A DNA stretch of 61,149 nucleotides, taken from NCBI GenBank assembly GCA_016124755.1, contig WGNA01000023.1, positions 1 through 61,149 of the forward strand. Direction: 5' to 3'. Source of the DNA: Bacteroidota bacterium. GTDB lineage: Bacteria > Bacteroidota > Bacteroidia > NS11-12g > UBA9320. Position numbers and translations under genes: made by a program. Below, one piece after another: positions 8,475 through 17,015 of this stretch (the stretch's first letter is position 1; each line of letters begins with the position of its first letter). Under the pieces are notes generated by a model. The model made no database searches, was not told the origin of the DNA, and was given only the letters and a program-made list of their open reading frames with translations.

Positions 8475-9977
8475 CTAATTCTCTACTTTAATAAAGGAAC
8501 ATTTAATTCCATTCGCACTCAAAAAATAGAAGCCGGGAACTAAGGTAGACACATCGATACCAAATAAAGCAGACCCCGATAAAATCGCCTTTCCGTTGAG
8601 ATCAAGAATGGTGTATTCCGAAACACCACGAGCATAAATTACATCCGTTGCCGGATTCGGATAAATTTTGAAGAGCCTTTCACTATGTATTTTTTCGGTC
8701 GAAAGCGATGTAATAATTTCCCATGCACCAATGTCTAATTGATCACCTAAAACTCCGCGTTGCACAAAGATGAAATCTTCCTTAACCACTGCTAAAACCG
8801 AATTGGTTCCGGCATCAACTGTCGGGGATTTTTTTGTCGGACTCAGATCTCCATTAGCCAGATCTGTGAAGAGATCCGGAAAATCGGTATCGGAAACGAG
8901 CACCGAATTCCCATCATAACCGCCTGCTTTCCAAGACTTCAAATCAATTGCGGAACCATCACCGGTAAAACTCATTTTATTCTGAAGCACGTTGTAATCG
9001 CTTTTGAATCTGGTGGTGTCTTCCACCGTTATACAACCTCGCCAGGCATGCTGATTTATAATTACATTATTGAGAATTTCGGTTCCTTCATTGGCTCCTT
9101 CCATTACCAGAATCCCCCAACGTCCGTCAGTCGGCACCACAATCGTATTGTTATAAATCAGGATGTTATGCGTAACGTCTCCCCCGTCCTGTTGAAAAAG
9201 TGCAACTCCCTGCGCATTATGATTATTCCAGATCACGTTGTTATAAATTTTCGCTCCTACCACACCATCCATATTAATTCCGGAAGCGCCATTGTTGTCG
9301 TGCAGAAAATTCCCGTAAACCTGAGCATCGCTGATAATTCCGTCTCCTCCCTGACTGATATCACCGTTCATGTGAATGCCGGTGGCTTTATTATTAAAAC
9401 ACTCGTTGTACCGGATAACCGGGCGGTCGCCGCTGTTGGAAACATAAATCCCGTGTTCCTTTAGCGAACCCGAACAAACATTATTTTCAATTAGGATATC
9501 GTCGGTAAACCCGGTAAAGATTGCGCGCATTGCGTTCTTGTCGCAACTGCAATTTCGAACCGCACAGTTGTTGGCGTTCACCAAACGTATTCCGTTTCCC
9601 GCGCCTCCCATGTTGTTCACAACAAATCCGTCGATCACAATATGGTTTATGCCTTCGATGTTGATGCCGTCTTCCCGCTTTGCGCCTCTTTGAGTGATGT
9701 GCGCTCCTCTATCAATACTAAGAAAAACAATGGGCGCCGATGCAGTTCCACTGTTCATCCGGTCGTCGAACCCAACGTAATTACCTGGATGAACAAATAC
9801 CGTATCTCCTGCCACGACTACATCTGCAGCATGCTGAATAGTGACAAAAGCGTTTGTGAGAGATAATCCGGAATTGTTATCGTTTCCGGAATTACTCACG
9901 TGGTAACCGGTTGCCATTCCGGTTTTAACATTAAAGCACAACAAAGCCAACAAGAGGAAAAACAAGTTATGTCTCAT
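8475..9977 (-). CDS. Secreted right-handed beta-helix protein with T9SS sorting domain
   Basis: The protein has 500 residues. A signal peptide (about 1-22, ending GMA) precedes YHVSNSGNDNNSGLS, the usual opening of DUF1565-type parallel beta-helix proteins. Coils of about 22-25 residues rich in N-N-V/I patterns then run to about residue 330 (ILIENNVCSGS, AKIYNNVIWNNHNA, ILIYNNTIVV). The last ~75 residues are a type A T9SS C-terminal domain (LFKIYPNPATDVIYARG), so the protein should be secreted and attached to the cell surface. The fold resembles pectate or alginate lyase families (PL1/PL6/PL9), but I see no catalytic signature that fixes a substrate. A TATATTTG box (10015-10008) precedes the gene. 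Confidence 0.8.
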   Translation of the reverse strand: MRHNLFFLLLALLCFNVKTGMATGYHVSNSGNDNNSGLSLTNAFVTIQHAADVVVAGDTVFVHPGNYVGFDDRMNSGTASAPIVFLSIDRGAHITQRGAKREDGINIEGINHIVIDGFVVNNMGGAGNGIRLVNANNCAVRNCSCDKNAMRAIFTGFTDDILIENNVCSGSLKEHGIYVSNSGDRPVIRYNECFNNKATGIHMNGDISQGGDGIISDAQVYGNFLHDNNGASGINMDGVVGAKIYNNVIWNNHNAQGVALFQQDGGDVTHNILIYNNTIVVPTDGRWGILVMEGANEGTEILNNVIINQHAWRGCITVEDTTRFKSDYNVLQNKMSFTGDGSAIDLKSWKAGGYDGNSVLVSDTDFPDLFTDLANGDLSPTKKSPTVDAGTNSVLAVVKEDFIFVQRGVLGDQLDIGAWEIITSLSTEKIHSERLFKIYPNPATDVIYARGVSEYTILDLNGKAILSGSALFGIDVSTLVPGFYFLSANGIKCSFIKVEN

Positions 9978-10064
9978 CTCAGGTAATTTAAGTTATCAGA
10001 GTTTAAACAAATATATCCTGTTCAATGAATGATTGATGCCGTGGATTAAAATGTTGATCAACCA

Positions 10065-10092
10065 TTGGAATTCGCAATCAATAGTTATTTTG
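10065..10092 (+). promoter_or_regulatory. Promoter of the TMEM175-type gene
   Basis: TTG (10065-10067) is followed by 18 bp and TATTTTG (10086-10092), a close match to the Bacteroidota promoter. The ATG at 10118 follows by 25 bp. Confidence 0.5.
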
Positions 10093-10117
10093 CAATGGCT
10101 TAAAAAAACCGGAACAT

Positions 10118-10705
10118 ATGCAAAAGAACCGACTCGAAGCCTTTAGCGACGGGGTAATTGCCATCATCATCACGATCATGGTTTTAGAAATTAAAGTGCC
10201 GCACGGAAATGAACTGAAAGATCTCGTTTCTGTGATTCCAGTTTTTCTTAGCTATGTAATGAGTTTTGTCTATCTGGGAATTTACTGGAATAATCATCAC
10301 CACATGTTGCATACGGTGAATCGTGTAACCGGAAGCATTTTATGGGCAAACCTGCATTTACTTTTCTGGCTTTCACTCGTTCCTTTTGTAACCGCCTGGA
10401 TGGGTGAAAATAATTTTAGCGCCCAACCGATGGCGCTCTACGGATTTGTTCTTTTAATGGCGGCCATTTCTTATTTTATTTTACAGAACAAAATAATTAA
10501 ATATCACGGAGGAAAGGATTCGCTGTTGCAAAAAGCAATTGGCAACGATATTAAAGGAAAAATGTCACCGGTTATTTACATTATTGCGATTGCATTTAGT
10601 TGGGTTAATGCCTGGATTTCGGGAGCATTATATATTTTAGTCGCGTTGATGTGGCTCATACCGGATTCGCGAATTGAAAAACAAATTCAAACGCAGGAAA
10701 AATAG
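10118..10705 (+). CDS. TMEM175-family (DUF1211) potassium channel-like membrane protein
   Basis: The protein has 195 residues. The family signature RLEAFSDGVIAI is at residues 5-16, with the FSD motif at 9-11 on the first transmembrane helix. Six hydrophobic segments follow, with WNNHHHMLH after helix 2-3, as in bacterial TMEM175 homologues. These proteins assemble as K+-permeable channels in the cytoplasmic membrane. The single six-helix repeat matches bacterial members, which work as tetramers. No operon partner is evident; the TPR lipoprotein downstream follows after 89 bp. Confidence 0.85.
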   Translation: MQKNRLEAFSDGVIAIIITIMVLEIKVPHGNELKDLVSVIPVFLSYVMSFVYLGIYWNNHHHMLHTVNRVTGSILWANLHLLFWLSLVPFVTAWMGENNFSAQPMALYGFVLLMAAISYFILQNKIIKYHGGKDSLLQKAIGNDIKGKMSPVIYIIAIAFSWVNAWISGALYILVALMWLIPDSRIEKQIQTQEK

Positions 10706-10794
10706 ATTTGAGAAGCGAAAATCCAATAATGAAGAACGAAGCACAAAAAGCATATAGACAACCGAGTTATAGTGTAAGCACATAAAAACAAAAC

Positions 10795-11568
10795 ATGAAA
10801 AATATATTTATCCTCATTGCCATGGTGGCGCTTGCCTCTTGTAGTCAGATTAACCGGTATTCCAATACCATTGATAAGAATTCGGAAGGCATTAATTATA
10901 TGAACCAGAATTTGTATGAAAAAGCCATCAGTTCTTTTCGGGAAGCGCTGGCTTTGCATCTGAACGACAAAGAAGTCCTCAATACGATTTACCGGAATAT
11001 GTCGATTGCTTTTTACCAAACCGATCAGTTGGATTCAGCTGTTAAATATTCCTTTAAAGCGGCCTCACTTTATCCGAAAGATTCTTACGAGTATCTGGTT
11101 AATCAGGCGGATGCACTTACCATGAGTGATAAGGTTGACGAAGCGTTGGTAATGTTGCATCAGGCATACGAATTAAACCCGAAAGACATAGCCGTAAATA
11201 ATTCACTCGGACTCATTTATCTCGGAGAGAGTGGAGATGAGTATTACGATCCTGATCAGGCACTCGAATACAATCTGAATGCGTATAACATCAATAAAGA
11301 CCGGGCGACGGAAGGCGTGTTAGCTCTGAACTATTTTGAACTTGATAATTATGAAAAAGCCCGATATCATTATTATAAAATTTCCATTGAATACCCCAAT
11401 GATGCTGAGAATTTATTCCAGTTAGGGCTTACCGAATTTTACGATGGTAAAACCGAAATGGCGATGAACTATTTCGAACGTGCCGTTAAAATAGATCCCG
11501 AATATCAGGATGCGGTTGATGATGTTTTGGAAGAAGTGACAGAATCTGAAGAACCAAATCAAGATTGA
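10795..11568 (+). CDS. TPR-repeat lipoprotein
   Basis: The protein has 257 residues. A lipoprotein signal peptide ends VALASC (Cys16). At least five TPR units follow, for example NYMNQNLYEKAISSFREAL, DSAVKYSFKAASLYPKDSYEY, DEALVMLHQAYELNPKD and TEMAMNYFERAVKIDPEYQ. The C-terminus is acidic. TPR lipoproteins form scaffolds on the periplasmic face of the envelope. No partner is specified by the neighbours. Confidence 0.8.
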   Translation: MKNIFILIAMVALASCSQINRYSNTIDKNSEGINYMNQNLYEKAISSFREALALHLNDKEVLNTIYRNMSIAFYQTDQLDSAVKYSFKAASLYPKDSYEYLVNQADALTMSDKVDEALVMLHQAYELNPKDIAVNNSLGLIYLGESGDEYYDPDQALEYNLNAYNINKDRATEGVLALNYFELDNYEKARYHYYKISIEYPNDAENLFQLGLTEFYDGKTEMAMNYFERAVKIDPEYQDAVDDVLEEVTESEEPNQD

Positions 11569-11661
11569 ATTTACTTCAACTGAAATCTTTTTATGCTTTC
11601 CGGTTTATCTTTCGAACCTGATTTTTCAAGAGTCTGAAATCAGATTTGAATTAAAATAAAT

Positions 11662-12354
11662 ATGAAAACATGCATTCTCACCCATGCCGAATTACAGGAT
11701 TCGGATGTAACGGCTTACGAAGACATCCGCACCCCGATTGTTGAGCTTATAAAACGGGATTCTCCCGGATTCAAAAAGGGTGATTTTGTATCTACTTTGG
11801 AATTAAACAAGTACCGGCAGCTTTATTTAAAACACCTGATCACGAGTGAGAACCGGGAACTGAATCACCTTGAAAAAGAAGTACTGAATGCCATTCACAA
11901 CAATGAAATATTATCGGAGAATATAGAACCGGATCTTCAGGAATCGCTCACCACCGGACAAAAAATCGCCGATAAAATTGCGGCTTTTGGTGGTAGCTGG
12001 ACTTTTATAATTACGTTTTTTTCTTTTCTGATTTTATGGATGTTGGTGAATATTTTCGTGTTGGCAACCAAGCCTTTTGATCCATATCCATTTATTCTTC
12101 TCAACCTAATTCTAAGTTGTCTGGCGGCGATTCAGGCTCCAATTATTATGATGAGTCAGAACCGTCAGGAACAAAAAGACCGTTCACGTAACGAACACGA
12201 TTTTAAGGTAAATCTGAAGGCTGAATTAGAAATACGTTTGCTGAATGAGAAAATTGATCACATGGTGATTCATCAAAATAAACAGCTCTTAGAGATTCAG
12301 GAGTTGCAACTCGATTATCTGGAACAAATCGTTAAAAATGAAAAAAAGTACTGA
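11662..12354 (+). CDS. DUF1003 family membrane protein
   Basis: The protein has 230 residues. A soluble N-terminal region of about 105 residues precedes the DUF1003 core: TGQKIADKIAAFGGSWTFI, a first transmembrane helix at about 112-135, FDPYPFILLNLILSC with a second helix, then QAPIIMMSQNRQEQKDRSR. A C-terminal coiled-coil-like tail follows (LNEKIDHMVIHQNKQLLEIQ). The function of the family is not established. The stop codon lies inside the first copy of a 67-bp direct repeat. Confidence 0.85.
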   Translation: MKTCILTHAELQDSDVTAYEDIRTPIVELIKRDSPGFKKGDFVSTLELNKYRQLYLKHLITSENRELNHLEKEVLNAIHNNEILSENIEPDLQESLTTGQKIADKIAAFGGSWTFIITFFSFLILWMLVNIFVLATKPFDPYPFILLNLILSCLAAIQAPIIMMSQNRQEQKDRSRNEHDFKVNLKAELEIRLLNEKIDHMVIHQNKQLLEIQELQLDYLEQIVKNEKKY

Positions 12355-12463
12355 CGAATGCCATCTTGTTAATTGAATTAAAGAATAAGTATCGGAAGGC
12401 ATTGTCAGCATAAAATACTGACGAATGCTATTTTGTTAATTGGAATAAAGAATAATTATTGGC
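12351..12463. repeat. 67-bp direct repeat with terminator-like stem after the DUF1003 gene
   Basis: CTGACGAATGCCAT with about 45 bp of following sequence (12351 on) recurs 67 bp later (12418 on). In the first copy CTGACGAATGCC can pair with GGCATTGTCAG (398-408 of this kilobase), leaving a one-base bulge, so the unit may also act as a terminator. The first copy contains the DUF1003 stop codon. A related GACGAATGCCAT word recurs at about 33029. Confidence 0.55.
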
Positions 12464-12498
12464 AGACTTAGGTTGCCTTTTTGAGAATTCGATTTTTT

Positions 12499-12526
12499 AT
12501 CCGCCGAAGCTTTAGCGCAGGCGGAT
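12499..12526. terminator. Hairpin of the ATCCGCC/GGCGGAT repeat type, between convergent genes
   Basis: ATCCGCC (12499-12505) pairs with GGCGGAT (12520-12526), with T-rich sequence on both sides. It lies between the convergent DUF1003 and GH106-like genes and could end both transcripts. The same palindrome recurs at 28718-28745, so it is also a dispersed repeat. Confidence 0.6.
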
Positions 12527-12539
12527 TGGTTTTGGATTT

Positions 12540-14546
12540 TCAAAAAAAGCTCTTCTGCATTTCCCTCGGTAGTACCACAGGATCCTTTGGAACAAAGGAG
12601 ATGTCAATAAAACTAAGTTCGCCTTTTGAATCGATTTTAATCATCACGCTCTGGTATGGTTTGAATTCTATTTTTCGTGTTACAGTTTTCCCATTAACAC
12701 GAAAAGTTAAGGTATAGAAATCTGATTTTTTCATGAGCGACTGTCCGGAATAAATCGGATATTCCAAATTTGCAGAAAGTCGTTGCGCTAAAAAAATATA
12801 ATGTGTGCTGTCGCTCTCAACCCGACACCAATAGGGTGGAATACTGTCTCCTTCAATCAACGGCGGATGTAAAATAACTTCTCCAAGGTCTGAAGAAACA
12901 TTGGGTAAAGATTTTAATTCATTTAACCAATTTCCATAATTTTCGTCTTTGTTTTTTCCGGGTTGAATAGGTGAACTTTTTAAACAAATTTTTAATCCCG
13001 ATTTAGCTAATTCCAAAATTCTCTTTAAAGCCCGTACGTCCAGATATTTTACATCTACATACAAAGAAGAAAAAGCAGCATCTCCTACTGAGAGTTTTCC
13101 ATTTCTAAATTCCGCTTCTTCCAGATAGTGCCGGTTAATCCACAAAGGATGATATTTTTTTAGTTCCTCATGTATTTCCACATACCGCATTTCGTATTCA
13201 CCCCAAACAAAAACACGTTGTTTTTCCGGAGGCAATGCACCTTTCATCACCGCATCTTCATAAGGAATATAAACCGCCACATCGCTGTAGGTTTTTCCAC
13301 GTTGCAGAATATTGGAAACCTTTTCCATGTAAGAATTAAAAGCCGGAAGTTCCGGAGTGAGACTACCTCCCGGACCGAAATACGTAGTTGCAAAAAATTC
13401 GATCGTATCGGAACCTTCGGGATTATACGGCATTCCATGATAAAAATGTTGATTTACACCCTGAGCAAAAAGTGCATCGGCGACCATTTTGCAATCTGCC
13501 GTATTTTCTTTTTTGAGATATGTCGCTTTGAATCCATACATGCAAGTGAACGTCTCACTCGAAACCATGCGCCGGGAAGAAAGACAAGCCGCAGAACTCA
13601 CAATTCGAGAATAATCAGGATTGTTGAGCATGGCTTCGGTTTCGGGAATATCGACGAGGCCATAGGTTGTCATTACATCGGTGGGAGAAGCCAGACACTG
13701 AACTCTTGACCACGCCCCTAACCTATGGCACGTTCGAACATACGGCTTGTAAAATCCGTTGGTAACATATTCATCCAGATGCATCATGTAATCGTACCGC
13801 ACATTTGGAAATGAATCTAGTTGTGCTTCCATAAAAGGTAAAATGTCGTATCCAAATTTCGACTGGAACGATTCCTCAAATCCGGGTGTCCAGACTTTAA
13901 GTTTCGAATTCATTCGTATTTCCCATGAATCCGTAAACAGCGCCGGTTTGTGACCTTTCAAAGGTTCTATGAGCGCATCAGAAACCGGTTTGGCGAACAG
14001 GTTAAAGGCATTGCTGTCGCAGTGATTTATTACTAATTGTTTTTCGGGCCAGCACCACGCAAACGTTAGCCATTGTCGAAAGGAAGTATCGCCGTAAATC
14101 TGTGTTCCGTATTCTTTGGGTATGTTGCCGCCGGCGATCGGCCACGAACTCCCGAAGGTAAAGTCGCAGGCAAGTCCGATCGAATCAGCGTATCGCTTGG
14201 TGTATGCTACGATAGCAGACCATTCCGGACTAAGCCATTTTTGTGCAGTTGTGTCTTTTGGATAGAAATGATGGTGGTTTCTCTGATAATCCAATTGGTA
14301 CCGGTAAAGCGGATAAACCCACGCGATTTCAACGCCTCCGAAATTATTTGCCTTCGCCCAATCGAGCTGGTATTCTACGTCCTTTTCTTTTATTTCCGTT
14401 GCGAACCACCACCAGCGGGTGCAGGGTTTGGAAGTCTGATAAAATGGCAAAGGAGAATTTTTTAAGAATTGTGCCCGTGCAGATAAATTTGAAAAGAGCG
14501 CAATGAGAGTGAAGAATAGAACGAAGTTGCAGCGCGTCGGTTTCAT
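12540..14546 (-). CDS. Secreted glycoside hydrolase, GH106 (alpha-L-rhamnosidase)-like
   Basis: The protein has 668 residues with a signal peptide ending SARA. Motifs in GH106 order: CTRWWWFATE and NNFGGVEIAWVYPL near the start, FTFGSSWPIAGG, DSWEIRMNSK with WTPGFEESFQSKFGYD, DIPETEAML, SSETFTCMYG, and GVNQHFYHGMPYNPEG. The acidic residues in DSWE, PETE and SSET lie where family catalytic or metal-binding acids are expected. It is shorter than most GH106 enzymes (often around 1000 residues) and has no T9SS domain, so it is probably periplasmic. The likely substrate is a rhamnose-containing polysaccharide or oligosaccharide; this is family inference. No SusC/SusD genes lie nearby. Confidence 0.7.
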   Translation of the reverse strand: MKPTRCNFVLFFTLIALFSNLSARAQFLKNSPLPFYQTSKPCTRWWWFATEIKEKDVEYQLDWAKANNFGGVEIAWVYPLYRYQLDYQRNHHHFYPKDTTAQKWLSPEWSAIVAYTKRYADSIGLACDFTFGSSWPIAGGNIPKEYGTQIYGDTSFRQWLTFAWCWPEKQLVINHCDSNAFNLFAKPVSDALIEPLKGHKPALFTDSWEIRMNSKLKVWTPGFEESFQSKFGYDILPFMEAQLDSFPNVRYDYMMHLDEYVTNGFYKPYVRTCHRLGAWSRVQCLASPTDVMTTYGLVDIPETEAMLNNPDYSRIVSSAACLSSRRMVSSETFTCMYGFKATYLKKENTADCKMVADALFAQGVNQHFYHGMPYNPEGSDTIEFFATTYFGPGGSLTPELPAFNSYMEKVSNILQRGKTYSDVAVYIPYEDAVMKGALPPEKQRVFVWGEYEMRYVEIHEELKKYHPLWINRHYLEEAEFRNGKLSVGDAAFSSLYVDVKYLDVRALKRILELAKSGLKICLKSSPIQPGKNKDENYGNWLNELKSLPNVSSDLGEVILHPPLIEGDSIPPYWCRVESDSTHYIFLAQRLSANLEYPIYSGQSLMKKSDFYTLTFRVNGKTVTRKIEFKPYQSVMIKIDSKGELSFIDISFVPKDPVVLPREMQKSFF

Positions 14547-14683
14547 CGGCTAAAAATAGACAAAATTGGAAGTTCCGGACTTACACAGGAAAATGGGATT
14601 GATTTAAACTCAAAAGACGTAGTAGATCATTTACTGTGAGCGCAAGTCTCTACGCAGTTCATTGTCAATGTTATATTTACCGC

Positions 14684-15958
14684 GTGAAACGATCATTTTC
14701 AAGACTGCTGATCATTCTGATCTGTATTGCTTTCGGTTGGTTTATCGGTTATTTGAGACTTCCGTATACAAACAGCCGGTTGGCATTCGGAGTCGGTTTT
14801 TTATCGTGTATCGTTCTCATTCTTTTCATTTCCGCCATCCGATTGGTTTGGCGAAAAAATTCGGGTTTGATCAAATGGATTTCAGAAAAACAGAAAACGG
14901 AAAAATCCTTCAATCCGAACCGAACGTATGCTTTTTTATGGGTAATGGTTTCGGCGTTTATTCTGCTGAGTGCATTGGTGGTGATATTGGCAGTTCGCGG
15001 TCAGAAACAATCCTTTCAAGCACAATTGAACCGGCAGTCGGAACGGATTTCCGAACTCACTGTAATTACTGAATCACTCCGCAAAAGCAATCAGTTTTAC
15101 TTGATGAACAATGTGCTAAACAAAGTTGATGACGAATTAAAAAACAATCCTTCCCGAAAATTAACACCCGAAACCATTGCAAGGATTGCCGCACTTTGCA
15201 ACGGATTTAAACCCTACAAAACATTGGAAGGCGACACGATTTCTTCACGGGAATTAAGTCCGGAACGCGGTCAGTTATTAATTGCTTTGTGTTTATTAAA
15301 ATTAGATACATCCACCTTTAATGCGATAAAATCTAAGGCATCATTCGCCAAAGCAGATTTACGCGGTGCCGATTTGCAGAACGCGGATTTGAGCAAGATT
15401 GACCTCAACGAATCTGATTTAAGTTTCGCGAATCTGAAACATTCCGATCTTGATCATGCCAACTTGATTAGAGTTCAGTGCATCGAAACTCGCTTCGATA
15501 GTGCAAACCTCTCCTTTGTCATGATGAGAAATTCAACCATTAATAACACTTATTTTAATGGTGCTATTCTGGCGAATGGCAATTTCAAAGGATGTAATTT
15601 TCAAAATGCCCAGTTCATTGCGGCAAATCTCAATAATACTAATTTCCAATGGACAAAGATGCAAGGCTCTATTTTGAGGAACGCTACACTGATTGGAGCC
15701 GATTTTATTCGATCTGATTTAACCAGAGCAGATCTATCCGAAGTCAATTGCAGCAGAGGCAAATTATCTATGGTTATATTTAAGGAAACTAATCTGGTTA
15801 ATATCAAATTAGATACAACCGAAGTACAGGAAAACTGGCTGGAAGTTCTTGCTGAAGCGAACGCCAGCGGTGGTGCAGATATCATAAAGGGATATTTGGT
15901 AGTCAAAGACACATCTTCGGGTTCCGCCGCTGATATCTTCCATTTAATACGAAAGTGA
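14684..15958 (+). CDS. Membrane-anchored pentapeptide-repeat protein
   Basis: I start at GTG 14684 (424 residues, VKRSFSRLLIILIC), because a TATATTTA box lies just before it. The frame stays open to 14636. Three hydrophobic segments lie in the first ~115 residues, followed by a coiled stretch and then about 30 pentapeptide units of A(D/N)LXX type (FAKADLRGADLQNADLSKID, through ADFIRSDLTRADLSEVN). These form a right-handed quadrilateral beta-helix, cytoplasmic or periplasmic depending on topology. The role is unknown; related proteins sense or block partners. Nothing here suggests gyrase protection. Confidence 0.75.
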   Translation: MKRSFSRLLIILICIAFGWFIGYLRLPYTNSRLAFGVGFLSCIVLILFISAIRLVWRKNSGLIKWISEKQKTEKSFNPNRTYAFLWVMVSAFILLSALVVILAVRGQKQSFQAQLNRQSERISELTVITESLRKSNQFYLMNNVLNKVDDELKNNPSRKLTPETIARIAALCNGFKPYKTLEGDTISSRELSPERGQLLIALCLLKLDTSTFNAIKSKASFAKADLRGADLQNADLSKIDLNESDLSFANLKHSDLDHANLIRVQCIETRFDSANLSFVMMRNSTINNTYFNGAILANGNFKGCNFQNAQFIAANLNNTNFQWTKMQGSILRNATLIGADFIRSDLTRADLSEVNCSRGKLSMVIFKETNLVNIKLDTTEVQENWLEVLAEANASGGADIIKGYLVVKDTSSGSAADIFHLIRK

Positions 15959-15978
15959 TATAATGAAAATCTCATAAA

Positions 15979-16932
15979 TCAGATTTTCCCATTTTCGTCC
16001 CGGTACGGAACTCCCTTTGAAACAACGGCAATTTTCTCACAAAAACGCATTACCAATTCATCTGTCTCGTGATACGGTGTGAATCCGATATTGAAAGACC
16101 AAGCGTAAAAGTCCTGCATATCATTGAGATAATCCGAAAGAAGTTTTGGCGTCCAGATAGTTTCTTCGGTAATTTGGTATTTCTTTTTTAATCTGGTTCC
16201 CAGATCCTGCCCCAATTTATTATTAATTATATCGACATAATTGTCAACCGGATTATTATCCGGATCGGTGAGTTGGCTTTCTTTAAACAAACCCGAAATA
16301 AGCTCCGGCATGTTTTCGCGCTCGTGCATGTCGGCAATAAATTCAGCAACCTCCTCCGAAAAGAAAGTCGTAATAAAAGCCTGCGCGGTAACATGATTAA
16401 AGGTATTGATATAACCCTTTTCAGAACTATCGCGCTCTGTGAGATAGGCTAATTGCGGTGTATTAATATTTTTCACCGACTCCAATGCCAGATCGTAAAA
16501 CGCCACATCTCCTTCTCCGAAATACGAAGGGCGGCGACGCGAAAGTTTGTAAATTTTGTTTAGATCAACACGGTTTGAAACGGCCAATGGTGACTCAAAC
16601 AACAACCCGACACGATACCAGAATCCGCTGTCAACTGCCTTCACCAAATCCCGCTGACGCAACCCCGAATGCAGTGCACATACCAATTCTTTTCCGTCGG
16701 CTTTATAAGTAAGCTCCACACGGGAATCATCCGGAAATGTATCTCCGGCAGCAGAATCCGGCACTATATGTTGCACCTGAATGGCTGATTCAAAATCTTC
16801 CAAAGACGAAAACCGGCTGGCCAACAATGCCCGCATCCACTGATCAGAATCCGGTGGTTGTGACATCTTTTGTCCGCACCCGATAATCAGGGTATGGAAA
16901 AAAAATACCCAAATAGCGATTCTTGTCTTCAT
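15979..16932 (-). CDS. Lipoprotein of unknown function
   Basis: The protein has 317 residues with a lipoprotein signal peptide ending HTLIIGC (Cys19). I do not recognise a family. The body is mixed alpha/beta with a segment RVELTYKADGKELVCALHSG and a helical C-terminal half (LLSDYLNDMQDFYAWSFNIG). The stop is 18 bp from the convergent pentapeptide-repeat gene. Its start overlaps the first bases of the longest frame of the divergent GH28 gene, which argues for the shorter start of that gene. Confidence 0.65.
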   Translation of the reverse strand: MKTRIAIWVFFFHTLIIGCGQKMSQPPDSDQWMRALLASRFSSLEDFESAIQVQHIVPDSAAGDTFPDDSRVELTYKADGKELVCALHSGLRQRDLVKAVDSGFWYRVGLLFESPLAVSNRVDLNKIYKLSRRRPSYFGEGDVAFYDLALESVKNINTPQLAYLTERDSSEKGYINTFNHVTAQAFITTFFSEEVAEFIADMHERENMPELISGLFKESQLTDPDNNPVDNYVDIINNKLGQDLGTRLKKKYQITEETIWTPKLLSDYLNDMQDFYAWSFNIGFTPYHETDELVMRFCEKIAVVSKGVPYRDENGKI

Positions 16933-17015
16933 CCGGTTGCAAAGATGAACAAATATCCAAAGTTGAATTCAAATGGAAAATTCTGTACTACAAGGAATTC
17001 CATAAATTGCCGGCT

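Noticed and set aside
13170-13709. A 179-codon plus-strand frame inside the GH106-like gene
   Set aside because: Antisense shadow; the minus strand has motif-rich coding sequence over the whole interval.
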